A DNA stretch of 64,000 nucleotides. Origin: Chitinophaga caseinilytica. GTDB lineage: Bacteria; Bacteroidota; Bacteroidia; Chitinophagales; Chitinophagaceae. The stretch is taken from the NCBI RefSeq assembly GCF_038396765.1, contig NZ_CP150096.1:3021001-3085000 (forward strand), given 5' to 3'. The position numbers and the translations under genes were made by a program. Positions 8,755-17,844 of this stretch are shown one piece after another. Position 1 is the first letter of the stretch, and each line of letters opens with the position of its first letter. The notes below the pieces were generated by a model. That model saw nothing but the letters and a program-made list of their open reading frames with translations. It searched no databases and was not told where the DNA came from.

Positions 8755-11457
8755 ATGACCATCCACAGAAGAAATTTCCTGAAGCAAGGCGGACTTGCGG
8801 CGGCAGGTATCCTCACGCTGCGCATCCCTGCGTTGGCGGCCACGCAAAAGCCCTACCAGGGCGTGCTTCAGCCTACACATAATATCCCGGCAGATAAATC
8901 CATCGATGCGGCCTGGATCAAAAGTTTGTATGAGCGCGGCGAAACAACCGTATATCGTAAATCCGCCAACGAACTGAAATTTATCGGCATGCCGGCCGGC
9001 GGATTGCATGCCGGAACGGTATACCTCGGAGGCGACGGCCGCCTGTGGCTTTGGCAGGTCTACAACGATCCCCGCGAAGGGATAGACCCTAAAACGGTAT
9101 TGTGGAACGACGGTAAGCAGGAAGTGAAAGTCCGCAACCGCGACGGCGCCTGCTACGTAGAGCCCGCCATCGCCGCCAACAAGCGCGTGCTCGACCAGGG
9201 CTTTGCCCTGAAAATCGAATCCGGCGGCCAGGAATGGACCAAAGAGTTGAAAGAAGACGATTGGCAGGAAGTGACGTTCGAAGCCACGTACCCCGTTGCA
9301 GTGGTGCGTTTCAAGCATAATGCGTTACCGGTGGAAGTGGAAATGTTCGCCGGCGGCGTATTCGTACCGCTGGACGCCGACGATTCCGCTTTGCCCGCCA
9401 CTGTTTTCGATATCCGGATTAAAAATATTTCAGGGAAAGATGTGAAAGTGACGCTGGCCGGATGGCTGGAAAACGGCGCCCGGAAAGTATCCGCCAAAGA
9501 CGGGGAAGGTGAGCGCAGGAACCAGGTTGTAAGAGGCGATGGCTTCATTACGGTACAGGGCTCCTTCGCCGCGGCAGACGGCAGTTCCAACCGCCCGGAC
9601 GATGGCTATACCGCCATCACGCTCGCCGGGGAAACGGGTTTCGCCAATACCAATGCGCAACCCTGGCCGGTAACGTCCGCCTATTTTTCGACACACAGCG
9701 AAGCGCCCGCCACCGGTGCGCCTTCCGGCATCCTGAACGGCGGCATCGCTACGGAAACGAAATCCCTCGCACCGCAAGCCTCCACATCCAGCCGCTTCCT
9801 CCTCAGCTGGCATTTCAACCACCCGCTCGAAAAACTCCACGGCAAACTGAAAGACACTGAAGGCGGGTTCTTCTACGCCGCGCGCTTCAAAGACGCCGCG
9901 GCAGTGGGCAGCTATCTCGCCCGGCACCTCGATCGCCTCTGGGGCGCCACCCTGCGCTGGCGAGATACCTGGTATAATAAATCCACGTTGCCGCATTGGT
10001 TCCTGGAGCGCACTTTCCTCAATATCGGCACCCTGGCCACGGCAAACACCTACCGCTTCGCCAGCGGACGGTTCTGGTCCTGGGAAGGCGTGAACGCCTG
10101 CGAAGGCACCTGCACGCACGTTTGGCAATACGCCCAGGCCATGGGGCGCATCTTCCCCTCGCTGGAGCGCGACACCCGCCAGCGCACCGATCTCGGCATC
10201 GCCATGCAGCCCGACGGCGGTATTATCTTCCGCGCGGAATTCGAAGGCCGACCGGCGATCGACGGACAGGCGGGCACCATTCTCCGCATCTGGCGCGAGC
10301 ATTGCATGAGCGCAGACAACAAGTTCCTCACGCAAAACTGGCCCGCCATCCGCAAAGCCACGCAGTTTATGCTGGCGCAGGATAAAAACGGCGACGGCCT
10401 CACCGATACGCCCATGGAAAATACCCTGGACGCTATCTGGGAAGGCGAGATCGCCTGGATCGCAGGGCTGTGTATCGCAGCGGCGCGGGCGGCGGAAAAA
10501 CTGGCGGAAGACGCTGGCGACAAGGCTTTCGCTAAAATTTGCCGGGAATATGCGGACAAGGGCGGCAGGAATATGTCGCAGTTGTTCAACGGAGAATATT
10601 TCATCCACCGGCCCAATGCCGCGCACGGCCGCAGCAAACTGGGCTCGTACAATACCTGCCACATCGATCAGGTATATGGCCAGAGCTGGGCGTTCCAGGC
10701 GGGGCTCGGGAGGCTGTGGAACAAGGAAGAAACCCTTTCCGCGCTGCGCGCCCTCTGGAAATACAATTTCACGATGGACGTGGGGCCTTACATCAAGACG
10801 CACACCGGCGGCCGCCCTTACGCGGTTGCAGGCGAAGGCGGAATGGTGATGAACACCAATCCGAAAAACGAGGAAAAAGCCTATGGCGATAACGTTACCT
10901 GGCAATTGGGATACTTCCACGAATGTATGTCCGGCTTCGAGCACCAGGTGGCCAGCCACATGATGGCGGAGGGCATGACGGATGAAGCGATGGTGCTCAC
11001 CCGCGTCATCCACGACCGTCACCACGCCGCGCGCCGCAACCCGTTCAACGAGATCGAGTGCAGCGACCACTACGCCCGCGCCATGGCCAGCTACGGCACT
11101 TTCATCACTGCCTGCGGCTTCGATTATCACGGGCCGAAAGGGGAGATCCGCTTCGCGCCGGCGATCGAACAGCCGGTATTCAGCGCGCCGTTTACCGCGG
11201 CGGAAGGCTGGGGCACCTATTCCCAGGAGAACCAATCCGGCGGTAGCCGTACCTGCGAACTGGAACTGGGGTACGGATCGCTCCGGCTCAAAACTTTCAA
11301 AACCGGATCGGCTGCCGCATGGAAAAAAGTGACGGTACAACTGAACGGGAAAACCCTCAAAGCCACGCTGCGCCAGGCAGATGGTACGTCCACAGTAGAG
11401 CTGGCGGATGCGGTGCGCGTGCTGGAAGGACAAAAACTGCAGATCCAATTTTCATAA
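8755..11457 (+). CDS. GH116 family glycoside hydrolase (beta-glucosidase/xylosidase type), Tat-exported
   Basis: A 900-residue enzyme of the GBA2-like GH116 family (catalytic part formerly DUF608). The N-terminus carries a twin-arginine motif, HRRNFLKQ, and a hydrophobic stretch ending in ALAATQ, so folded export to the periplasm is likely. Residues about 45-400 form the beta-sandwich domain and about 415-830 the (alpha/alpha)6 barrel. Glu444 in FWSWEG sits where the family nucleophile is expected, and Asp638 in HIDQVYGQ where the acid/base is expected. The family hydrolyses beta-glucosides, beta-xylosides or beta-GlcNAc with retention; which one applies cannot be read from sequence. It stands alone, divergent from the caspase gene. 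The start is set by the signal sequence. Confidence 0.88.
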   Translation: MTIHRRNFLKQGGLAAAGILTLRIPALAATQKPYQGVLQPTHNIPADKSIDAAWIKSLYERGETTVYRKSANELKFIGMPAGGLHAGTVYLGGDGRLWLWQVYNDPREGIDPKTVLWNDGKQEVKVRNRDGACYVEPAIAANKRVLDQGFALKIESGGQEWTKELKEDDWQEVTFEATYPVAVVRFKHNALPVEVEMFAGGVFVPLDADDSALPATVFDIRIKNISGKDVKVTLAGWLENGARKVSAKDGEGERRNQVVRGDGFITVQGSFAAADGSSNRPDDGYTAITLAGETGFANTNAQPWPVTSAYFSTHSEAPATGAPSGILNGGIATETKSLAPQASTSSRFLLSWHFNHPLEKLHGKLKDTEGGFFYAARFKDAAAVGSYLARHLDRLWGATLRWRDTWYNKSTLPHWFLERTFLNIGTLATANTYRFASGRFWSWEGVNACEGTCTHVWQYAQAMGRIFPSLERDTRQRTDLGIAMQPDGGIIFRAEFEGRPAIDGQAGTILRIWREHCMSADNKFLTQNWPAIRKATQFMLAQDKNGDGLTDTPMENTLDAIWEGEIAWIAGLCIAAARAAEKLAEDAGDKAFAKICREYADKGGRNMSQLFNGEYFIHRPNAAHGRSKLGSYNTCHIDQVYGQSWAFQAGLGRLWNKEETLSALRALWKYNFTMDVGPYIKTHTGGRPYAVAGEGGMVMNTNPKNEEKAYGDNVTWQLGYFHECMSGFEHQVASHMMAEGMTDEAMVLTRVIHDRHHAARRNPFNEIECSDHYARAMASYGTFITACGFDYHGPKGEIRFAPAIEQPVFSAPFTAAEGWGTYSQENQSGGSRTCELELGYGSLRLKTFKTGSAAAWKKVTVQLNGKTLKATLRQADGTSTVELADAVRVLEGQKLQIQFS

Positions 11458-11513
11458 CCGGGCGCCCGCCGTATTTCGTAACTTCATGGTCAGCAACCCA
11501 TTAAATATCGACT

Positions 11514-11891
11514 ATGGAACCTAAGAAATACGGCGGGCCAACCGACCACCTGGCCAACGAGCGCACTTTCCTCGCATGGGTACGCACGGCTATCGGGATT
11601 ATGGCGTTCGGCTTTGTGGTGGTGAAATTCTCGCTGTTCGTTAAACAGCTGTCGCTCATGCTGGGCAAGGAATATGTGGTCAAATCGCATGGATTGTCGG
11701 CCATAGCGGGTATTACGCTCGTGGCAGTGGGCGCGGCCACCGTCATTTTCTCGTATCTCCGTTACAGGAATATCGAAAAGCAACTGAACGAGGGTTCCTA
11801 TGGCCATTCTTCGGGCCTCCTCACTACGCTGACCGGTTTCATCTTCCTGGTCAGCATTTTACTGATCGTTTATTTGCTGGAAAGCGTTTAG
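11514..11891 (+). CDS. DUF202 (YidH-like) small membrane protein
   Basis: A 125-residue integral membrane protein. The N-terminus has the DUF202 signature, LANERTFLAWVRTAIGIMAFG, followed by a second helix at about 64-84 and a third at about 103-123. The family is widespread and its biochemical role is unresolved. It begins 56 bases after the GH116 gene and its end overlaps the convergent GAF gene by 4 bases. Length and topology are normal for the family. Confidence 0.85.
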   Translation: MEPKKYGGPTDHLANERTFLAWVRTAIGIMAFGFVVVKFSLFVKQLSLMLGKEYVVKSHGLSAIAGITLVAVGAATVIFSYLRYRNIEKQLNEGSYGHSSGLLTTLTGFIFLVSILLIVYLLESV

Positions 11892-12622
11892 GGAAGCCGT
11901 GCTTCGAGGCAAAGCCCCAGGTCGGCGGCGATTTGCTGGTGCTCCCGGATGTTCCATTGCCAGTGGGGCTTGCTGGAATGTGTGCTCAGCATGCCGATGA
12001 ACCGGTTGCCCGTCGTCACCGGTGTGGAAATCACCGAGCGGTAGCCTGCGCGGGCTGCCACGTCCCAATGCTGGGAATAGCTCTGTAGTTGCGATACGTC
12101 TGGGATAACGACGGGCTGGCCCGTCCGCAGTGCATCTCCGCAGGCGGAGCGGTCGCCGGCCGTCACCACATTGAAATGCGTGAGGAAATCCCGCCGGAAG
12201 CCGCGCTGGGTAACGATGGAAAGGGAGCGGTAGGAGGGATTGAAAAGCTGGATGTTCCCGAAATCCGCCCCATCCGCCGAAATGGCTTTTTCCAGGTAAT
12301 ACCCCAGTTTCGGACAGTCGTTGTTCAGGCAATTCACCTTGTTTTCTTCCGCTTCGTCGATGGCCGCACCGGCCGATTCGCTGAGCAAGGTGCTGCTTTC
12401 ACTGTCGGTATGCACCCACTGGTTGTTTTTCTTTTTGAGCTGGATGGGCGGCATGACCGACATGCCGGTGTTTCCGGGGAGACGGACATTGTCGAGCGAA
12501 TAGCAGTGCTGTAGCGTGTTCCAGGTTACGTTCGCGGTAAGTAACAGTTCGGCGGGGAACCCTTCGAGGGGATATCTGAATTGAATTTCGAGTTGGTTGA
12601 ATAACATGTACGGGCTTTCCAA
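11888..12622 (-). CDS. GAF-domain protein
   Basis: A 244-residue soluble protein. The N-terminal third is not recognised and includes a KKKNNQW stretch. From about residue 95 to the end it is a GAF domain: FGNIQLFNPSYRSLSIVTQRGF, then DRSACGDALRTGQPVVIPDV, then YRSVISTPV and IGMLSTH, the usual order of GAF strands. There is no output domain, so it could be a stand-alone small-molecule sensor or the free sensory part of a signalling pair. A second in-frame ATG 15 bases later (12607) is also possible as start. Neighbours give no functional hint. Confidence 0.8.
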   Translation of the reverse strand: MESPYMLFNQLEIQFRYPLEGFPAELLLTANVTWNTLQHCYSLDNVRLPGNTGMSVMPPIQLKKKNNQWVHTDSESSTLLSESAGAAIDEAEENKVNCLNNDCPKLGYYLEKAISADGADFGNIQLFNPSYRSLSIVTQRGFRRDFLTHFNVVTAGDRSACGDALRTGQPVVIPDVSQLQSYSQHWDVAARAGYRSVISTPVTTGNRFIGMLSTHSSKPHWQWNIREHQQIAADLGLCLEARLP

Positions 12623-12735
12623 TTTCTCTAAAATTAGCTGTATTGCCGCAGATTTCCAAGCCGGAAAGGGGCTGCTGACATAGGGTTGTCACTTCCTCCC
12701 CCTAAATTTCGCCCGGATACAACTACCTTCGATTT

Positions 12736-13569
12736 ATGGAAGCAGACATTCGCCTGATGTTCGACTCGCCGGAATACAGCATCCGGGATTTCCGCTGCCG
12801 CTGCACCAGTTGCGGCGTTTCGGGGAAAGAGCACCAGGAGCACTTTTCCATCGCTTACATCCGGAAGGGAAATTTCCGGTTCAACGTGTTCCGCAACGAA
12901 CTGGATGCCTACAGCGGATTGTTCCTCTTCTGCAAGCCGGGATACGAACATACCGTGGGGCATGTCCACGATCTGCCGGACGAGTGTACCATCTTTTCTT
13001 TTTCCGCCGCCCATGCCGCGTTGCTGGAAAGCCAGGCGCCCGGGCTGAAGGGGTTTTTCCGCAATCCCGACCTGCATTCCATTCTCGTGAAAGCCACGCC
13101 CGACATGGAATATCTCCACCATCGCATTTTAACGCTGCTGGAGCGCCCGCGTTTCCCGCAAATGGAAGCAGAGCAACTGATGGCCGACCTTTTCGGCAGG
13201 CTGATGAACAACGCGGATAAAGGCCCCGCGCCGTTCAGCGGCCGGGAGATCAGGCATTACATGCCGCTGGTGGAAGCAGTGAAAATCCACATCAGCACGC
13301 ATTTCGATGAAGATCTGAGCCTGAACGCCCTGGCGGCCATGAGCCATATGAGCCCCTATCACTTCAACCGGATGTTCCGGCAAATGACCCACACCACGCC
13401 TTATCGCTATCTGCTCAATGTGCGCCTCCAGGAAGCGGCGTGGCAGTTGCGGCATACAGGCCGGCCGGTGACGGAGATCGCGTTTGCTACAGGGTTTCAC
13501 AGTCTCGAACATTTTTCCGCCGCTTTCCGGAAAGTGTTCGGCAAACCACCGTCGGGCGCACGGGCGTAA
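12736..13569 (+). CDS. AraC-family transcriptional regulator
   Basis: A 277-residue regulator with an N-terminal cupin-like sensing half (about 1-165) and two helix-turn-helix motifs at the C-terminus (about 180-277): LSLNALAAMSHMSPYHFNRMFRQ and VTEIAFATGFHSLEHFSAAFRKVFG. The sensing half contains CRCTSCG, an unusual Cys cluster near residue 20-28 that might be redox-active or metal-binding. It is followed by a DinB gene under its own promoter, so its targets are not evident. The start is the first ATG with normal family spacing. Confidence 0.85.
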   Translation: MEADIRLMFDSPEYSIRDFRCRCTSCGVSGKEHQEHFSIAYIRKGNFRFNVFRNELDAYSGLFLFCKPGYEHTVGHVHDLPDECTIFSFSAAHAALLESQAPGLKGFFRNPDLHSILVKATPDMEYLHHRILTLLERPRFPQMEAEQLMADLFGRLMNNADKGPAPFSGREIRHYMPLVEAVKIHISTHFDEDLSLNALAAMSHMSPYHFNRMFRQMTHTTPYRYLLNVRLQEAAWQLRHTGRPVTEIAFATGFHSLEHFSAAFRKVFGKPPSGARA

Positions 13570-13584
13570 AAACCGCAATTTTCC

Positions 13585-13617
13585 TTAAATGCCGCCGCGG
13601 CCGCTGCGATAGCTTTG
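13585..13617 (+). promoter_or_regulatory. Candidate promoter of the DinB-family gene
   Basis: An exact -7 box TAGCTTTG (13610-13617) lies 18 bases before the ATG, with a weak TTA in place of TTTG about 21 bases upstream. The short leader supports the start at 13636. Confidence 0.45.
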
Positions 13618-13635
13618 CCGTATCAAACATTTATT

Positions 13636-14043
13636 ATGAAAGCGAATTTGAAGAAAACACTGGAAAACGCCCGCACGTACACCCTCGCCGTGGCCGAAGC
13701 CATGCCCGAAGAAGGATTTGGTTTCAAGCCCGCCGACGGCGTATGGACGTTCAACGAATTGCTGCACCACATCGGCTATGGCATGTATTGGTGGGAAGAA
13801 AATTACATCCGCGGGCAGGCGGCCGATTGGGCGCCTACGCCCGTCACCTACGGCAAACAGGCCGTTACGAAGTACCTGGAGCAGGCGTTCGCCCATCTGG
13901 ATAAAAGCGTGGCGGCGGCGAAGGAAAAGGAATTGCCGCTGGAGGGGTTCTTTGCCACGATTGACCATATTACGCACCACCGTGGACAAGCCACCGTATA
14001 CCTGCGGTGCAAAGGCATCACCCCGCCGGAGTACATGTACTGA
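13636..14043 (+). CDS. DinB-family putative metal-dependent enzyme
   Basis: A 135-residue four-helix protein of the DinB/YfiT superfamily. The expected three histidine ligands are visible: LLHHIGY near residue 47 and HITHHRGQ near 115-120. Members include thiol transferases (bacillithiol- or mycothiol-dependent) and many stress-induced proteins without known reaction. The start was moved to the ATG at 13636 because the family begins with MKxxL and a promoter -7 box lies just upstream. It faces the FAH gene convergently. Confidence 0.82.
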   Translation: MKANLKKTLENARTYTLAVAEAMPEEGFGFKPADGVWTFNELLHHIGYGMYWWEENYIRGQAADWAPTPVTYGKQAVTKYLEQAFAHLDKSVAAAKEKELPLEGFFATIDHITHHRGQATVYLRCKGITPPEYMY

Positions 14044-14073
14044 CCGGCAGGTGATTTGGTTTTTTTGTTTGAT

Positions 14074-14099
14074 GCAAAGCCGCGGGATCGCGGCTTTGC
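14074..14099. terminator. Hairpin between convergent genes, possible terminator
   Basis: Perfect 11-base arms GCAAAGCCGCG (14074-14084) and CGCGGCTTTGC (14089-14099) with a GGAT loop lie between the DinB and FAH gene ends. No strong T run follows on either strand, so it is only a candidate. Confidence 0.5.
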
Positions 14100-14107
14100 T
14101 ATTGTGT

Positions 14108-14965
14108 TTAGCGCAGGGTCTGCACTTCGTTGATGAGCGTTCCGATGTGGTCGATGCTGATCTCGACGCGGTCGTTGTCGCGCAGGGTGAAGCTGTTGTC
14201 GGGCACGAGGCAGGTGCCGGTCATGAGGAAACAACCGTCGGGGAAGGCGCATCCGCGGAAGAGGAATTCCACCAGTTCGCCATGCCCGCGTTTCATCTGG
14301 CTGATGGCGATGCTGTCGTTATATTTGATTTCCCCGTCCCGGAAGATCGACATGCGGATCATGGTATCCGCCGGAATGGGGGATTCCGGAACGAGCAGGC
14401 AAGGCCCCAGCCCGGCGCATTTCTCGTACACTTTCGCCTGGGGCAGATAGAGCGGGTTTTCTCCTTCGATGCTGCGGGAGCTCATGTCGTTGCCGATCGT
14501 ATAGCCTTCGATGGTGCCTTGTGACGACACGAAAAGCGTCAGTTCCGGTTCCGGTACGTCCCACTTCGAATCGGGCCGGATGAAAACCACTTCCCGGTGC
14601 CCGGAAACGCGGTGCGGCGTGGCTTTGAAGAATAATTCAGGCCGTTCCGCCACGTATACTTTATCGTAGAAGGTGGCGCCGCCCGCATCCTCCGATTCTT
14701 CTATCCGCGCCGTGCGGCTCCTGTAATACGTTACGCCCGCCGCCCAGACTTCTTGCGAACCGATGGGCGCCTGCAAACCTTTGGCGATGGCCTGTTCGGC
14801 AGTATGCGCGTCCAGTGGCCGCATATCCGGCAGTTCGGCCACAACGGCGGCGTAGAGGCCTTTCCGGTTCACGAATTCGTTCCAGCCGGCAGGTGTCGCG
14901 TAGAAACGGCCATCTTGCTGAACGATGATGCCTTCGGATGTTTTATAGATCCTTACTAAGTTCAT
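14108..14965 (-). CDS. 2-dehydro-3-deoxy-D-arabinonate dehydratase (FAH superfamily)
   Basis: A 285-residue fumarylacetoacetate hydrolase-fold enzyme. It follows the archaeal 2-keto-3-deoxy-D-arabinonate dehydratase pattern: [10 protein letters not shown], then [18 protein letters not shown], then [11 protein letters not shown] with the metal-binding acids, then [11 protein letters not shown] and [12 protein letters not shown]. The reaction gives 2,5-dioxopentanoate, which the aldehyde dehydrogenase of the same operon would turn into 2-oxoglutarate. It is the last gene of the seven-gene minus-strand locus, 8 bases after the lipoprotein. The start at 14965 (MNLVRIYK) is preferred over 15022, which would overlap the previous gene. 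The alternative reading as 2,4-diketo-3-deoxy-L-fuconate hydrolase is weaker given the sequence pattern and the dehydrogenase neighbour. Confidence 0.82.
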   Translation of the reverse strand: MNLVRIYKTSEGIIVQQDGRFYATPAGWNEFVNRKGLYAAVVAELPDMRPLDAHTAEQAIAKGLQAPIGSQEVWAAGVTYYRSRTARIEESEDAGGATFYDKVYVAERPELFFKATPHRVSGHREVVFIRPDSKWDVPEPELTLFVSSQGTIEGYTIGNDMSSRSIEGENPLYLPQAKVYEKCAGLGPCLLVPESPIPADTMIRMSIFRDGEIKYNDSIAISQMKRGHGELVEFLFRGCAFPDGCFLMTGTCLVPDNSFTLRDNDRVEISIDHIGTLINEVQTLR

Positions 14966-14973
14966 AACGGGGA

Positions 14974-16197
14974 TTATTTTTGTTGGAGGAATTGACGAAC
15001 GGAATCCAGCGGCAGCTGCCACAACTTTTCCGCCAGGGCTTTCAACGCTTCGGCGTCTCCTTCGAAATGCATGGTGACCTGGCTGTATTTCCGCGCCTCA
15101 CCAGGTTTCAGGGCAATAACGTCTGAAGAGGATTCCACTTCATAGAAAGGCCCCATTTGCGTGCCGTCTTCCAGCGGCCCATCATTATAACAATTCACGG
15201 CATCGCCCTTGTACGGTTCCGCCTGGTCTTCCCATTTCGAATTCACGTATTTCCCATTGGGCGTAACATCGTACAGCAGAACGGTGATAGAATTGTTGGC
15301 GAGGTCGATGCTGCCGGCGCCGGTTTTCGCGATGCCCGGCGCGATGCCGAGTTTGCCGCGCGCCTTGCCGTCGGCACGGAACAGCAGCAGGCTGTCGTTC
15401 ACCTGCAGATTGCGCGCGGGGATTTTTCCGAAGTAATCGTCCGTGATCAGTTTGCGGGAATCCGCACCCGGCCGGAAAGGCGCTACCACGGCGGTTTGTT
15501 CAGACGGTTTGAACATGCCGAGGAGCCATATGCTGGGGAGCCCCGTTGTTTCCTGCCAGGCGCTGTCGCCCAGGTTGGAAACCTGGTTTTCGGTCTCGTA
15601 TGCCACGCTGCGCAAGCCTTCCGGCAATGCGATCCCCAGTCTGGATTCGATGGTCTTTTTGTCGAGCAGGCGAACGGTGCGCGCTACGCCGAGCTTGAAG
15701 GTATAACCGGCGTGGTTTTGAATGGTGCCGGTATATTGATAGGAAACTTCGCCCGGAGCTTCCGCCGTTACGTTGTAATGCGCAGTGTCGATCATGCCCG
15801 GCGTTTGCCAGTGCGTGAATTCGTAAGGCTTGCCGGGAGGGAAAAACAGGGCGTACTGGCCGCCTTCCGGCCCGAGCCAGAAGCGTTCTTCGCCGCCGAA
15901 GGCGTTGATGTGCGGCGTCAGTTTGCCGGAACCGATGAGGTCGTAATTGATCCAGCCGAAGCTGTTGCCCGCGTCGCCGGAGGCGGAACTGGTCATCACG
16001 CGGGCCTGGTAATCGCCGGTAACGAGCACGCGGCTACTGTCTCCCGGAAGCTGCAGCACCACTACGTTTTTAAGATGCTGGCGCAGGAAAGCCACGTCTT
16101 CGCCGAAGTTGGCGGGTTTGCCGGGCTGCTTGTTGCCGCTGGTTTGACAACCTGCGATGCCGGCGGTTAATAAACATGCCATGAGTAATGGTTTCAT
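14974..16197 (-). CDS. Secreted lipoprotein of unknown function in the arabinose operon
   Basis: A 407-residue lipoprotein with signal peptide and lipobox ending IAGC at Cys17. The body is beta-rich and resembles a Bacteroidota family I recall as DUF6786; I could not verify this. Stretches such as [17 protein letters not shown] and an early glycan-type sandwich pattern are reminiscent of aldose 1-epimerase-like folds, but no catalytic His/Glu set is certain. It sits between the dehydratase genes with 36 and 8 base gaps, so it is co-transcribed with a sugar acid pathway although it should be outside the cytoplasm. A role in binding or handling the released sugar is inference only. Confidence 0.6.
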   Translation of the reverse strand: MKPLLMACLLTAGIAGCQTSGNKQPGKPANFGEDVAFLRQHLKNVVVLQLPGDSSRVLVTGDYQARVMTSSASGDAGNSFGWINYDLIGSGKLTPHINAFGGEERFWLGPEGGQYALFFPPGKPYEFTHWQTPGMIDTAHYNVTAEAPGEVSYQYTGTIQNHAGYTFKLGVARTVRLLDKKTIESRLGIALPEGLRSVAYETENQVSNLGDSAWQETTGLPSIWLLGMFKPSEQTAVVAPFRPGADSRKLITDDYFGKIPARNLQVNDSLLLFRADGKARGKLGIAPGIAKTGAGSIDLANNSITVLLYDVTPNGKYVNSKWEDQAEPYKGDAVNCYNDGPLEDGTQMGPFYEVESSSDVIALKPGEARKYSQVTMHFEGDAEALKALAEKLWQLPLDSVRQFLQQK

Positions 16198-16233
16198 ATC
16201 GTTCGGATTGTTTGTTACGGTTATGATGCGGGA

Positions 16234-17838
16234 TCAGAGCGAGACGCCCCGTTTCCAGGGGATGAAATCGTCCTGTTCCAGCAATTGCGCCTTGGCGGTG
16301 TAATGCCCGCTGGCGGAGGAAATGAGCAGTTCCATGATGCGGTCGGCCGCCTGCTCGAGGGTTTCGTCGCCATTGATGATCGGCCCCGTGTCCAGGTCGA
16401 TGATGTCGGGCATTTTGGCGGCGAGCCGCGAATTGGTGGAAAGCTTCAACACGGGCGTCACGGGGTTGCCGGTTGGCGTGCCGAGGCCGGTGGTGAACAA
16501 TACCACGTTCGCGCCGGCGCCTACTTCCGCCGTCGTCGATTCCACGTCGCTGCCGGGCGTGCACAGGAGGGCCAGTCCGGGCCGCTGCACCCATCCGGGA
16601 TAATCGATCACATCGGTAACGGGAGAGGAGCCTCCTTTCCGCGCGGCGCCGGCCGATTTGATGGCGTCGGTGATGAGGCCGTCGCGGATGTTGCCTGCGG
16701 ATGGATTGGAGTCGAATCCCGAGCCCACGGCCTCCGCGCGGGCGGCATACGTTTTCATCAGCCCGGTGTATTTTTCGGCGAGCCCTGTATTCACACATCT
16801 GTCGCTCAATTCCTGTTCAACACCGCAAAGCTCCGGGAATTCGGACAAGATCACCGATCCCCCCAACGCCACGATCCTGTCTGCCACTTTACCCACCGCA
16901 GGGTTGGCGGAAATGCCGGAAAACCCGTCGCTGCCGCCGCATTCCATGCCTACGATCAGTTTGCTCAGCGGCGCGGGTTTGCGTTCCTGCGCATTGGCTT
17001 TCGCCAGTCCGTCGAACGTTTGCCGCATCGCCTGCTCTATCAGCAGTTTTTCCGTGCCTTCCTGCTGCTGCTCGAGGATCACGAGGGGCCTGTCGTACCC
17101 CGGCGACCGCTTTTCGATCTCTTCCCGCAACATCGCCACCTGCGCGTTCTGGCAACCGAGGCTGAGCACGGTAGCGCCGGCAACGTTGGGATGCGTCACG
17201 TACCCGGCGAGGATGCCGCAAAGCGTGCGGGCATCGTCTTTGGTGCAGCCGCAGCCCATGGTGTGGGTCAGCAGTTTGATGCCGGTGACCTGCGGGAATG
17301 GGCGGCTGGAGGCCGATTCGGCTTGTGAAGTATGTTTGCCGCCGTGAAGCATTTCCTGCAGGAGGGATTCGTACGGATTGCCTTTTTGATAGCCCAGGCC
17401 TTTCGTGAGCGTTTCGTGGAGCAATTGCACGTTCCGGTTTTCGCAGAACACCAGCGGCAGGATGATCCAGTAATTGCCGGTGCCCACGCGGCCGTCTGAC
17501 CGGTGGTACCCCAGAAAACTGCGGTCTTTCCAGGTGCTCACATCGGGTGCCTGCCAGTCCGTTTTCCGTTCTGCCCGCACGCCGAAATTTCCTGATGCGT
17601 GGCGGACGTTGGCGGTGGAAATGAGTTCCCCGGGCGGGAGGTCTTCCTTCGCCTGCCCCACGAGCACGCCGTACATGATCACGTCGCCGTTTTGGGGGAT
17701 GAAGGTAGTGGTAAGTTTGTGTTTGGCAGGTACGTCGCGGAGCGCGGTGACGCCGCCGGCCGGGGTGCCTTTCGGAACGTCCTGCAGGGCCACGATCACA
17801 TTGTCTGCCGGGTGGATCTGAAGTATTTGCTGACGCAT
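16234..17838 (-). CDS. UxaA-family (altronate dehydratase type) sugar acid dehydratase
   Basis: A 534-residue dehydratase with an N-terminal SAF domain (about 1-95) and the UxaA/GarD catalytic region (about 105-530). Typical elements are GRVGTGNYW, a THTMGCGC motif with several Cys for the metal, GLGCQNAQ, VGMECGGSDGFSGISANPA and FTTGLGTPTGNPV. The family dehydrates D-altronate or galactarate to the 2-keto-3-deoxy acid. Next to a KDA dehydratase and a dioxovalerate dehydrogenase the likely substrate is D-arabinonate, which has the same C2-C4 configuration as D-altronate. That substrate is inference. It starts 6 bases after the SDR gene. Confidence 0.82.
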   Translation of the reverse strand: MRQQILQIHPADNVIVALQDVPKGTPAGGVTALRDVPAKHKLTTTFIPQNGDVIMYGVLVGQAKEDLPPGELISTANVRHASGNFGVRAERKTDWQAPDVSTWKDRSFLGYHRSDGRVGTGNYWIILPLVFCENRNVQLLHETLTKGLGYQKGNPYESLLQEMLHGGKHTSQAESASSRPFPQVTGIKLLTHTMGCGCTKDDARTLCGILAGYVTHPNVAGATVLSLGCQNAQVAMLREEIEKRSPGYDRPLVILEQQQEGTEKLLIEQAMRQTFDGLAKANAQERKPAPLSKLIVGMECGGSDGFSGISANPAVGKVADRIVALGGSVILSEFPELCGVEQELSDRCVNTGLAEKYTGLMKTYAARAEAVGSGFDSNPSAGNIRDGLITDAIKSAGAARKGGSSPVTDVIDYPGWVQRPGLALLCTPGSDVESTTAEVGAGANVVLFTTGLGTPTGNPVTPVLKLSTNSRLAAKMPDIIDLDTGPIINGDETLEQAADRIMELLISSASGHYTAKAQLLEQDDFIPWKRGVSL

Positions 17839-17844
17839 GTTGGT

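Noticed and set aside
9430..11448. A 672-codon open frame antisense to the GH116 gene
   Set aside because: Same reason: shadow of a strong coding frame with no recognisable motif.
14108..14965. Reading the FAH-fold gene as 2,4-diketo-3-deoxy-L-fuconate hydrolase
   Set aside because: Motifs such as [10 protein letters not shown] and ENPLYLPQ fit KDA dehydratase, and the KGSADH gene in the same operon needs its product. Kept as a secondary possibility only.
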